From NCBI GenBank assembly GCA_907164885.2, contig OU015499.1, positions 156,197,697 to 156,261,696 of the forward strand: a DNA stretch of 64,000 nucleotides. The letters run 5' to 3'. This DNA comes from Dolomedes plantarius (Eukaryota; Arthropoda; Arachnida; Araneae; Dolomedidae). How positions within the stretch are numbered: position 1 is the first letter of the stretch; each line of letters begins with the position of its first letter. Position numbers and translations under genes: made by a program. The notes under the pieces were generated by a model, which saw only the letters and a list, made by a program, of their open reading frames with translations, had not been told where the DNA came from and made no database searches. Positions 36,801 through 50,100 of the stretch are shown piece by piece.

Positions 36801-39800
36801 TCCCGTTAATTTTTCAATAAAGTATAGCCCCCCTATTTCAAATTATGACCTAAGGATAAGCGAATTAACTAGCTAAATTGTCCCTTAACATATGTGCGCT
36901 AAACAGTAAGAGTTGTTTTCAAAACAACATGATTCACCATCATGAGTTTTTCCTCGTTGCCTTCCAAAAGATCATACGACTTCTGATGCATAAGGTCAGA
37001 TGGTCACCGATAACCAATTAGAAGTTTTTGGTCGCCTGGTGTAGAAGGTCATGAACCCATCATATAAGTGAGAGCAAGGGTTCTCCACGGCTTTTATCGT
37101 GACTGTCCTCTTATGTTGATGTTCCACCCATGCTTTGTGTCACAAGCCAATCTTTTAGGATTCTAAAACGGCTTTACTTTGATTCGTGTAATCATTGGAT
37201 GAAAACTTATGGCCCATTAAATCAACCGAAAGCAATATTAAAAGACCGGAACGTAGCATCTTTCAATGCATTTTCTAGAAAACTTATTTTTCAGTCACTT
37301 TTGTAATGTAAAAGCTCATTATTTAAAAAGTTTTCAATCTATTTCAATGAAATTTTGAAAGTGTTTACACATTACTAACTATGTTTTGACCTAAAAGTTA
37401 AGTTATATGAGTTCATTGATTCATTCTACAGGTACCTGTACTTATTAAAAGATAATTTTTTTTTTAAAAATCGGTACTTTTTTCACTTTTTTTGTTCTAT
37501 TTCAGTGATTTTTGGAAATTTTGTAAAACTTTGTTTCAGAACACAGGTAAGCATCACAGTAGTATGTAATATAAAGGAAATTAAAATACAGGGTGTTTCA
37601 AAAAGAATCATCCGATTTTAAAAATCATAACTATTCATCTTTTAATACGTTTTGATCGAATAATGTATAGGCAGAAAGTGAGAAATCTCGAGTTTCACGC
37701 AGTTGCCGACAGTAGCGTTAACGCTCTTCCTTTGCCCACCACTTCAGTGTTTGTAAAGATGGTGGCTGCACAACAGAAATCCTTTTGTGTTTTACGCTTT
37801 GCAAAGCATGAGTCTGTAACAACTGTTTGGTGTGATTTTCGTAGACAAACACCTAGTAGATTGAAGTTCTTACCTCTCAGAGCACTAAGCGATGGTATAA
37901 ACAATTCCAAGACACGGGTTGTCTGTGTACGCATAACAGCCGTGGAAGCAGTGCATGCTGACATGCTCGCAAAAGCTTGGGACGAATTGGCCTACCGTAT
38001 AGACATATGTCATACATTCAAAGGTGGGAATATTGAGCACCTTTAATTTGGTTTGTAATAAAAAACTTTATGATTAGCCATTTAATATAAAATTAATTTT
38101 AAGTTCCTATGTTCAATATTTTTCATAATATACTCATTTCAAACTGGATGATGATTCTTTTGAAACACCCTGAATATTGATTTGAATGGAGTATAGGGTC
38201 TCTGGCATAAGCACTCCATTGTACTAAAAATTGATAAAAAATTCCCTGTATGTTAAAATGTTATGAAAGTTTTAACCAACATTTGTTTTCATTATTTTAT
38301 ATCACATTTGTACTAAATATATATATATTTAATCAGTAATACATATTTTTGATAAAAGTGCTTTGAACATAGACAGATACCTTAAATATTTCACTCAACA
38401 CCAAAGTGTTAATTATCTCCTCCTGTGTAATAAAACAGACAGCCTTATCTACTTTATCAGTGGATTGCATATTATAGAAGATTTTTTAACACAAGAAAGT
38501 GAAAGAATAGAAATATTCCCATAGAAAATCTACTTTTTATAGAATAGTAGGGGGGCGGGGGAATGTAGAAATTTGCTATGCTTTACAAGAACTGTGGGTT
38601 ATTTAAAACCTAGAAATATTTAATAATGAATTATTTTGAAGTAAAATGTTATATGTCTGAAATCTTTCTAAAGGGAAAGTTAACATTTTATTTCTTTACG
38701 GTGACTTATTTGATAATTATATAAAAATTCATTCAAAACGAAAATTTAGCTTTATTTATTTGTATATAGTTTTCTTTAAGAATATTATCTCTTACTGTTT
38801 CATACTTTTTTCAATTTTGGAATTATTCGGACATTTGTTATATGTACTGTGGCATAACATCTTAGAAATATTAAATATTGTCTATCACATTTGTTACTTG
38901 TTTTGCTTCTAAATCATGAATTCTATAGTGCTGTCTTATGCTTAAATGCCTCTTGTAAATTATATTTTAAGTCATTATATGTGAATTCCTCATAAACAAG
39001 TTATATAAAATTCTAATTGTAGTTCCAGGGTATTGTTTAATCCCAATTCATGCATTTTTCAGTTTAAAAAGAGCAACTGTTCAAATTACAAATCGGGGAA
39101 ATTAGAATATGCCAGCTACAGAATCAGCAAAAGGTATAAATGTTTATGTATATATTTATGTGTATATATATATATATATATATTTTTTGTCATTCTATTA
39201 TGATCATCTTTGAAGAATTGAGTCAAAATGTTGATGATAGGTACTGATATTTTTTATGTATGATAAAGTAGTACTTTATAAAAAGTAACATATAAAAATT
39301 ATTTACTCTATTAAAATACATTATATTTTATATCAGGACTAGCTGAATGCACGTGCTTTGCTACGGAGTACATTCAAATTAAATATAACAGTCAATGTAT
39401 GCAATTAACGTGAAAAAAAATTATTAAAAAAATTGTAATGGATATTTTTATAGACGTATAAAAATAATGTAGAAAAAATTATTCAAATGAAATACAATGG
39501 TCAATGTATGAAATTCATTTGTATGTTTAATATCCATAAAACATACTCATTTGAATTAAATTCTTAAAAACTTCCATCTCAATGAGTCTAGTGGTTAAAT
39601 TTTATCTTTTACCATATTTTAATATTTTTTTGGTCAATTTATTTCGTTGTTATGCACGTGACACAAAATTAATATGAAGTATCACAAAAAAGAAAGAATC
39701 CACATGATCAGCATTTGATAAATTAAATTCTAAAAATTAATATTTAAAAATTCACCAAAAATCAGAAAATGGGTTAGAGATTCGAAAAAGATTTCATTAT

Positions 39801-42800
39801 AAAGGAATTTTTATGACCTTTCTCATTATATCAATTTTATAACCCTCAGATTATTGTTTTAAATGCAAATTTTAAAGAATGCTACAAAAACAGCTTAAAA
39901 ATTTAATTTTAAAAAATCTCAGAAGAATTTTTCAAAAATCTGTTTTAGTGAACCCCTACACTATAAGAAGAATTGTCATGCAACATTTCAGCCCTTTAGG
40001 TCCAGTGGTTTGGTCTGTGCATTATCTGTCAGTCAGTTACGGAACTGTTTTATATATATAGATATGAAAATTATCTTAGCTACTGTGTTTAAAAAATTTC
40101 ATTCAATAAGAAATTTTCTTAGTCTCTTTTTGTGTTTTTCTAACAAAAGTATAAATTTTATGGTGAAACATCATTATTTGTCGGTTGACTTTAGCATAAT
40201 TTCTGCCACCCAACTTTAAGATCTGCCTTAGCACTTTAGTTTTAACAATTCTCTGCAGAAGGTATTATGTTGCTGTTGTTGCTAAGCCCCCTGGACTAGA
40301 AAATTCTAGACCAAGTCCATGAGGATTTCTCTTGTGAGCAAATATATATTTTTTTACCCTATGTTGAGGGACAGTCAAGAGACCATAGCTCTCCTCTAGC
40401 AGCCCAATACAAGCAGCTCTGTTTTTCCAGCTGTCAGTAGTAAAACCATAGTCCTTTAAGAAGGTGCACGTCATAAGATGATTAAAGGGGTCCAGGACAC
40501 AAAATTGTTCAAATTTTCGAAAAAGTTTTTATTGCATTAATAATTTTTGTTCTTTTGCGCTTAAAATGACGTTTAAATCATGTTTCTATCTTAATTAGAA
40601 CAAGAGAAATTATTATTTTTTTTCAACATTCTAATAGTAACCAATAGTTATTTAAACCTGTAAGTGCGTTTTTCTGCATGATGGGTTTTTTCCCCATTTC
40701 TCGTCTTTAAATTGTTATAAGTGAAGAACCGTTAAAGATAAATGATTGAAACTTGTAACATGTCTCTTTCAACTATTTTACTTTAATTTTGATTCGGCAA
40801 ATTGAAAAAAAAATATTTAGTTTGGAAAATATGATTTTTTAAAGATAAGTTACATAATTTTTTTCGTAATTTTTAGTCTAAAAATTTTTAATTTTTTTTA
40901 AAAATTAATATTTTAAAAAAAGGTAAATTAAAATTTATATATTTCTGTTTAATTAAATGAAAAAATTTTGAAATTCGACAAATAATATTTCCAGTTATAA
41001 CAATTTTAATTACTTCATTTTTATTAAAAATTTTATATTTAAAAATTTTTAAAACTTTTTGAGAAGTTTTATGGTGTGATTTTGTTTACAAATTATATGG
41101 TTAACCATCAGAAAAAATTCAAAATTTTAACTCAATAAATAAATTTTTTTCAAAATGTGTCCTGGACCCCCTTAAAATTCATAATGTCTCCAGATGAACA
41201 AAGAGGACAGTCAGGAGAAAAGCAGAGCAAAGCATGGGCCACAATGATGAAAGCTGTTACTCGTTTGGCACTAACCAGAAGGCACGTGTAGCTTAAAGGA
41301 TGCTACGGACGCGAGTAACATCACCTCCCATGTGAGCAAATAGGAGGCAGCAGTCTTCTGTGACTAACAAGGATACCTAGACAGTCCGCAATGTGGGAAG
41401 GATTCACAGAGCAGGGGACAAGGGGAAAAGACCATTGTACAGTTCTTGAAGTGTATACTTTTTGTATAGCCACTCTAAAGATGAACTAGGGCAGACTGTA
41501 TCGGTCTGGTTCCTCTAAAGCAGTGGTTCCAAACCCATAGAAGTTTGCGGACCACTAAGGCAGAAATTGAACCATGTGTGGACCACCACCAGCCCCTATC
41601 GACTTGACGTGGGGGATGAGGTATAGAATATCCCTCAGGCAAAAGGTATACAGGATTAACATACTCACATTCTAACTTATCATATTCTAATAAAATAATT
41701 ATGTTAAGCTTTTAAGAAATTTTAATTCAACACCTGATATATTCGGCCAATCTAGTTTAATGAATATTGCTTTCAAAATCCCCATTTATTTGGTAACTTT
41801 TTTATATATGGTACCGGGCCACTCCCAAGGCTCTTGCGGACCACCGGTTGAGAACCACTGCTCTAAAGAGTGAGACCAGACCAGGGCACTTGGCCAGATA
41901 GCAGTGATGATCAGGAGGCTCTCTCCTAACACTGTCTAGCCTGGTCTTAAAAACGGATTGAGCTTCCGATGCAGTTAGGACCTCAAAAAGAGCGAATCCT
42001 TTAAACAGCCCACATTTGCGAGTAGGTTGGCCCAATTTTGCTAACATTTAAGCATTGTCTATCTACAGTAAAAATAATATTTTTTTATGCTATAAATGTT
42101 TCACTATAATTCTTGTTAGGGCATTATTAAACACTGTAATGGTGTAGTTTTTAATGAATCCTTCCTCTGTTTGTGATTTATTGTGCATACTTAAAAATAG
42201 TATAGCAATATAATCTGCTGTTTTGAGCCAAAAATTAAAAGCTATTTGGCATCTGTTTTTGTGTTTAGTGCATGGCTGAAGAATGAAGATCATGGTGTGG
42301 TTTCTAAAATCTCCAGACGAGTACAAGATTTAACTGGTCTTACTGTTTCAACTGCCGAAGAGCTGCAGGTAGTGAATTATGGCATTGGAGGACATTATGA
42401 GCCACATTTTGATTTTGCCCGTGTAAGTTACTTTTCATATCTGCTAACTTTGTTTTATAAAATATGTTTTGTGAAGAATTATTTATGATTTTTATTTCCT
42501 TTTTAATTTTTTTTTTTTTGTTTGTTTGTTCAAGAACACTTTGTCCTTTTCTCTTATAATTTATTTTATCATTTATACTTCAATCTACCCAACATGTTCA
42601 TACAGCAGTTATGTTGACAAATTTCAAACCTTATTATAAGCCCTTTGGCTAATTATGTAAAATGAATGCACTGCAGACCAAATATTGTTTGGATGGAATT
42701 ATTTTTCTCTGGTAAGACTGCTGTATAGTAATTTTATTGGATTCATTCCCCTCAATGTTAATCTTTTAACTGTCTGGCCCAAGATAGTCTCATGCATGGC

Positions 42801-44103
42801 ACTTGCATTCCAAATTGTCCTGCCTGAGTCCCACTTGGGGTAGATTTTTTTTTCTTGCATCCTATTGTCAAATCTGAATCAATCTAGGGGCATGTTGATT
42901 TGGACTTTATTCAATAGATGACAGCACCAGTAGTTTATACCATCATCTTGGGAGGTGAATTTTTGCTTTATTCAGTAGATGGCAGTTTTTGTGCTTTATT
43001 TTGTACTAAATTTGATTTCTGCCCCCCCTCTAAAAAAATTTTTTAAATTTAAAAATTCCGTACCAAAATCATCAAAATAACTGGACAGTTAGCAGGTTAA
43101 CATATGGAGAAAATGGGTCCAAGGATGGCCAAATTGGATTTAATTTTTTTTTTTTTTTTCAAACTGTACTCTGAAGTAGAGAAAGAAATTTTACACCTTG
43201 GAGAATTTTTCGTTTTAAAAAATATAATTATATTTTTAAATTTGAAATACAGTCGATTCTGGTTAATCAGACCATATCGGGACGCGATCATTTTGGTCCT
43301 AATAACCGGCTGGTCCGATTAAACGAACATGCCTTATGTTGCAAGACAGGATTCAGTCCGAAGGATTTGTTTGGTCTGAATAAGCGGCTGGTCCGATTAA
43401 CCAGTGGTCCAATTAACCGGAATCGACTGTATTTGGGGGGGGGGCGGGGGGGAAATCTGTTTTAGTGTGTTAAATTTATAAAATGAATCCTTTTGCAAGG
43501 TGCAGAAAAGTTTGGGCTATCTGAAAATACCATTTTTATTGGATAATCAGCATTTTTGTAGCTGTCAATAGTGGACACATTTTCTTCATAGGATAACATT
43601 TAGGTGAGTCAATCTAATAGGGTTAGTACACAGCAGCCTTAATTATGAGACGTTGTAAAAAAGGCTTCTCTCATTCAAGGTGCCATCCAATGTATTTGTT
43701 ACTTGCATCTATCATGTGTTCATAGTCTTTCGCCTTGGTTTTACTCATAGCTACTCACCGAGATTTGCATGGGCTGAAAAATGGAAACCTGAGACCTGTT
43801 CTACGTTCTTTGAATTAAGTAATATCTGATTTTAGCTGTTATCTTTCAGTACTCCGTTAAGAATTTTTATAACATATTTAAGACTTACTATCCTAGTTTT
43901 TTTATTTTGATTATTTTGGTACTGTAATTTTTTTTATAACTAATAAAGAAATTTGACGCTTTAATTGCAAATTTGAAAGACTAACCAAATGTGATTAATG
44001 TAGACAATAAATGTGTATCACTAAAATGTGAAAGCACATTAAAAATTAGTATATTTTTAATCTTTCGTACAACAATAAATTTGAGATTCCTCAATCTTTT
44101 TTG

Positions 44104-44149
<46 letters not shown>

Positions 44150-47100
44150 TTACTTATTTTAGTATATTATTTTTTGTTCCCTGGGAATGTAAGTATCCCC
44201 TTGGCATTGTAATATATATTTTCTGTATGTCAAATTATCCTAATTTTTGGTCAATTAAAGCAACAAGTTATTGAGTTTTCTATTCTATCAAAATAATTTG
44301 TACCATTAATTTAAACTCCTTTTGGTGGCAGGCCATTACAAATTTCTTCTTAAGGCTTTAAACTAATCTGACTGACAGGCCTGGGCCAAAGCAATCCTTT
44401 CTGATAAATCTGGGTGACTAATCCTGAGTTATTATGTAAGAAAATGGGTCCTTTTCTGTCACTCAAACCCCCATGCAGATTTTTAAGCCACCAACAAGAA
44501 AGAGCTATCAAAATACATTGGAGACAATAAGATTAGCTTCACATAATATCTTTATAATTTAATGGCAGAATTTATTCCTGTTATAAACATCTCATTTTAG
44601 AAAGAACTAAATCCTCTAAAAGCTGTCATGAAATTTATGGATTCCATATGGCAGTGTGATATTTATATAGGATGACTGTAATTAAAATATATATTATTTC
44701 CATTGTTATTCTAAAATAATTATTATTTAATATATGATTGTTATTTTCTTTGAAATCTACATTTTTCATCCAATATTGGGGAAGATTCGATTCTGTCCAT
44801 CATGGGCTATCATGATTATGTGTCAATTCAACCCAAGTAAAATTCTAGATTAATTCGACATTTGAAATCTTATATTTTGAAAAATATCTAGCAGCTGTGT
44901 TTCGCTGAAGTGCTCATAATAAGATTGATCTTTAGAATCAAGACTGCTATTGAACATGATGATGTATATTATTTTTTCTTAAAATTTTATGCAGGGTGCA
45001 TTATGAGATCTAATGTTAAAATAATTGAAATTTAAGAAGTCAATTTATTTGAGTGTGTTATTGTAAAAAGATTACTTAGATGGTTTCTTTGCCAATTACC
45101 AAATACTGTACAACCTTCCAAATCCAGAATCATTCAGGACACGGCAATTCCAGGTTTGGGAATTTTTCATATTTGAGAGGTTTTTAAATAACACTACAAA
45201 ATTTTAGGAAAATAAATAAATACACTTAAATAAAACATGTAAAATGGTTTAATTATTAAATAAACCAGAATACAGAACATATAATTACATTATAATTTAA
45301 ACATTTCAGTCAATAATGTCTGTTTCTTTAGTTTTGGCTTATTAGAAATTATTTTTTCTTGAATCCTATATACTGCCATAATTTCATGTTCCAAGATAAA
45401 ATTCCGCTGTTCTAAGCCTAATAATGTTTTTATCTAATGATTTTATCAAGTCTTCCGTTGACATTCTGAATCACTTTCATGATTGCTGTCATCATAACCT
45501 TTGTTATTTACCACACTATCAATAATTTCAGAATTGCCTAGAGAACTGACAACTGGCACATTTTCATCGATGTCTAAAACTTCCTGTATGTCCGATTTAT
45601 CCAAGTTAATGTTGCTTTTATTTGCACATTCCACTAATTCTGCTATTTCAGCTTCTTTCCCAGACATTTGAAAGCCTTCAAAATTGCTACTGTCACTTCC
45701 TTGAAAGGAAAGGGTTTTTTTTTAACTGATAATTTTGGTAGCAACAACTATCGGTAAAATGGAAAAGTAAAATTGACCATTTATTGAAACGTTCCGGATT
45801 TGAGACATCTGGATTTGGGAGGTTGTACTGTATATACTTTTTCTGTTTGAAAGGACATTGAAACATAAGTATTTTTTGAACTGAGCATGTATTTAGGTTG
45901 GTTGGTCGGGAACCTTATGGTCATCTTCCACATCAGTAAGCCTAAACTGACTTTGACATAATGCTTTAAGCCAGTTCGAAATGGCTACAAATACCCAATC
46001 TTACTGCTGCATTCAAATCCAAAGATCCTTATAATGCAGACTAGTGCCCTAGCCAGTCAACCATCATTTGGTCCTGTGTTTAGGAATCTATCAAATAAAC
46101 ATCAATAGGTATTGTTTGTATTTAGGTTGGTTGGTACACCGCGCTCCTTCGTAGGGACACGGTGGCCCAGTTGGCATGAGCAGTGGGCCAGTGATCTAAA
46201 CATCCCTGGTTCAATGCTCGTCACTGCAAATTCACCGCTGCTGTGTTCACTAATGGTGGCCAGTGCATGTAAAATAGGTTGTGGCTATAATGTCCTCCAA
46301 GTTATCAAATTTACCTCAGGAGGTGCGGGGTCAAATGTTCCGGTCTCGTCACTTGACTCTGTTCAAAATTACGGGACTGATTACCTCACCTTAAAGTGAA
46401 GCTGCTTATTACCCTTCGTCAAGGACCTAGGATTTGAGGACCTAGGTCCTTTGGACTTGTTGTAGGCTTTCCTACACAAAGGGGATTGGAAACAACAGGT
46501 ATTGTTTCTCCATGGAAAAGGACCACGAACAAGTTGAACCTTAAGGTTTCTGGGTACTAACCCTATTGGATTCGCTCACCTTCGTGTTTACGTATGGGGA
46601 AAATGTGTTCAAATATTGCCGACTTGGAAGGAAAGATTTTTTTTAGAAAATTGTACTTCATAATAGAGAAAGAAATTTTACACCTTGGAGAATATTTTGC
46701 TAAAAAAAATGCAAATAATATTTTAAAATTTTAATTATTCAGGGGAGAAAAATCTGGTCTAGTATGTTTTAAATGTTCATCTATTCCTTTGGTGGATGAC
46801 ATTTATAAAATGAATTCTATCACAAGGTGCAGAAGAGTTCAGGCTATCTGAAAATGCCATTTATATTATATGATCAGCATTTATGTAGCTGTCAATAGTA
46901 GACACATTTTCTCTGTAGGTTAACATTGAGGTGAGCAAATCCAGTAGGGTTAGTTTTTAACAGCCTTAATAATTCTCCACCTGTTATTAATTGCTCGTAC
47001 TCTGAACAAAATTAAATGGTAGCATATAAAAATGTAATTCCTCTAATCTATGTATATAAAACAGTTCTATAACCGACTGACTGACATATAACGCACAGAC

Positions 47101-50100
47101 CAAACTGCTAGACCTAAAGGTCTGAAATTTCACATGGCGATTCTTCTTACAGTGTAGGGGTGCACTAAGAAAGATTTTTGAAAAATGCTTCTTAGATTTT
47201 TTTAAAATTAAATTTTTAAGCTGTTTTTGTAACATTCTTTAAAGTTTGCATTTAAAATAATAATATGAGGGTTATAAAATTTATCAAGAGAAAGATCCTA
47301 AAAATTCCTTTAAAATGAAATCGTTTTCGAATCTTTACCTCCATTTCCTGATTTTTGGTGATTTTTTAAAGATTCATTTTAGAATTTAATTTATTAAATG
47401 CTGATCACTTTAATTTATTAAATGATGATTCTTTTTGTGATACTTTAAATTTATTTTGTGTCATGTGCATAACAATGAAATAAATTGACAAAACAATATT
47501 AAAATACAGTAAAAGATAAAATTTAACCACTAGACTTATTCATATGAGTTTTTTAAGAATTCAATTCAAATGAGTATGTTTTATGGATATTAAACAAACA
47601 AATTAATTCCATACATTGACCATTGTATTTAATTTGAATATTTTCTTCTACATTATTTTGTCTATAAAAATATCTGCTATGACAGGGTGGCGACAGAACA
47701 GGGAAATCAGGGAAGAATCATTTTCTGGAAAAAATCAGGGAAAACTCAGGGAAGTTTCATTTAACTGAGGGAAAAAGTTGGAATTGATCAATTCTGGTCT
47801 TCAATTTTTGATGCAGAAGGTGACTGTGGAGATGCTGCAAATGTTATGAGATGTTATGATTTTGTCGCATCGTAATGCAAATGTTGAGAGGGTTTTATAT
47901 AAACAGTGACTGTTTGTGGGAGAATATAAAGGAATCTTCCTTAGTAGCAAGAAGGAGGGTTTATGATCATATCATTTCCAAGGGTGGCCTTGATGGCATA
48001 ACAATTTCCAAAGATATGATCCACTATGCTAGAAACGTACGAGCAAGATGTGAAGAATCGAAGAAACACCAAGAGCAAATAGAAAAAAAGCATGCTTTAA
48101 AAAGAAAAAGGGAAGCAGAATCTCAATTGAAAGAGTTGGCTGCTAAAAAGACAACCATTTTGCAGGAAGCTCAAAAGACAAAACATTATTATAGAGGTGC
48201 AGATGGCAACTCTGCGAACCCATCAAAACAGTTAAAACTCTAGTATATTAAATGTTCAATCTATAACTTAATATTATCTATCTATTATGGTATACAATAA
48301 AAATATTTTTTACTTATTAAATTTTTATTCATTTATCAGTCTGTAGATTTTTAGTTTATCAAGTGTCAAGTTTATCATTATGGCTGGGGAATTGTTCTGC
48401 GAACGGATGGAGAAACTCAGGGAATTTCATGAAAAATACTCTGGAAATCAGGGAAAACTCAGGGAACTTTTTACTTCAATTTTTGTAGCCACCCTGTATG
48501 ATTTTTTTATAAATATATTTATTTTTTTGACATTAATTGCATACATTGACCATTGTATTTAATTTGAATGTACTCCGTAGCAAAGCATGGGTATTCAGCT
48601 AGTTTGAAATATTTTTCTGTATGTCAGAGTCATATAATTAAAAAGTCCTTATATTATAATGGATTTAACACTGAAGAATAACCCTTTTAAATATATTTAT
48701 CCAGCATAATATGATTGAATTTGAACCTCCATTTTATATTTATTTGCTCATATTACAGTAATTTATTAGTTAAGGATCCATTCAGATGGCTTCTGTCAAA
48801 AAATATTTTCATGCTTGCCATCTCCATTGTTCATATACCATTGAAAATACTATGCTCTCAAATGTGTATATTATTTAATTTTAGGATTGACCTTAACTTG
48901 CTGCTTATACATGTGCTTCTTGTGATTATCATTGCCTATGGAAAGCTCTTATTTGTTCAGTACTTTCTTAATTTATCACTCTCATGTGTAAAATCGCAGT
49001 GATATCACTTTTTGCAAACTCTTCAGAAACATTGTAGTTTTGTTTCATTTGCTCATGTTGTTGCTACTGATGATTATGCAAGGGTAAGTTAAGTTTTTTG
49101 TGATGCAATGCAGGTAATAAACTTAATCGCCTGTAAATCAAATTGAGTGTAATAGATAGTATTTTTATTTAATACGTGCCTTTTTTTTCTTCCTGCCAGA
49201 GAGAAGAAAAAAATGCATTTCAAAGCTTAGGAACTGGAAATAGAATTGCTACATGGTTACTCTATGTAAGTAATTTTCATTGGACTAGCTGCTGCATGAC
49301 CAGCATGGTCACTTTTAGTTGTATATTTTCTTTTGCAAAACAACTTAACTGAAAGTAACATATGTAAGGAATGTTACCATTACTTATCATCATAACTATA
49401 CGTTGTTAAGGAGTATTCTCCATAAGGCTTATTCTAAAACATCGTGATTAAAAAATATGAATTTCCATTACTTCAGAACAGAGAAGACCGAGAAACACCA
49501 ATTATTTTAAAAATTATATCCCTCTCTGTATGTACTATTTTTCAAAATTAAGATATATACACTTTATCATTACATCAAAGAAGAAATTGTTGGGGAATAA
49601 TTTTTTCATTTAAAAAATGGAGTAAAAATTCAGCAAGTACTAAATTATAGTGTGGATTACATCATCTACACTTAATCATATCAAATAATAAGTTGTTGGG
49701 AAAATTTCTTCACTGATAAAATGGAGTAAAAATTCAGCAAGTACTGAAAAGGTTTAGAAAATTAACTATTACTGGCTGTCGGTTGCATTCCAGCAACGGT
49801 TAAGCCTAACATCGCAATCATTTATGTTCTCTGTTTCACGCCTCTCTCTTAATGAATTATTTCTTCTTCGCTTTCTTTCTTGACACTGTTCCCAATTTTC
49901 ACTTGATCGTGCAGCTCGCTTTCGAGCATTTCTGATTTCAGTGCGTAAATCCATGTTGACACGCAGTTGCAAATTGCGGACGGCCGCTAATGTTTACATC
50001 TGGTAGTTGCAGCCGTTGCCATTCGGAGTGTATAAATATCGTTGATTTTTGTGCTGCATACCTACGCGTTTTATATATGAGGCTGTGAAAGGCAAAGTGG

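Larger units (their letters stand above)
40263..42050. repeat. Old interspersed repeat, broken by two younger elements
   Basis: GC-richer noncoding sequence (gcccccctggactag-like start, ctgtctagcctggtcttaa near the end) interrupted by the elements at 40,486-41,171 and 41,521-41,860. A minus-strand open frame (41,802-42,047) is repeat derived. The family is unknown to me. Confidence 0.45.
47047..48602 (+). mobile_element. Helitron, family 1, copy c
   Basis: Plus-strand copy: begins TCTATGTATATAAAACAG and ends ctccgtagcaaagcatggg-tattcagCTAG, between A and T. An 814-bp element (47,683-48,496) is inserted in it. Confidence 0.87.
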
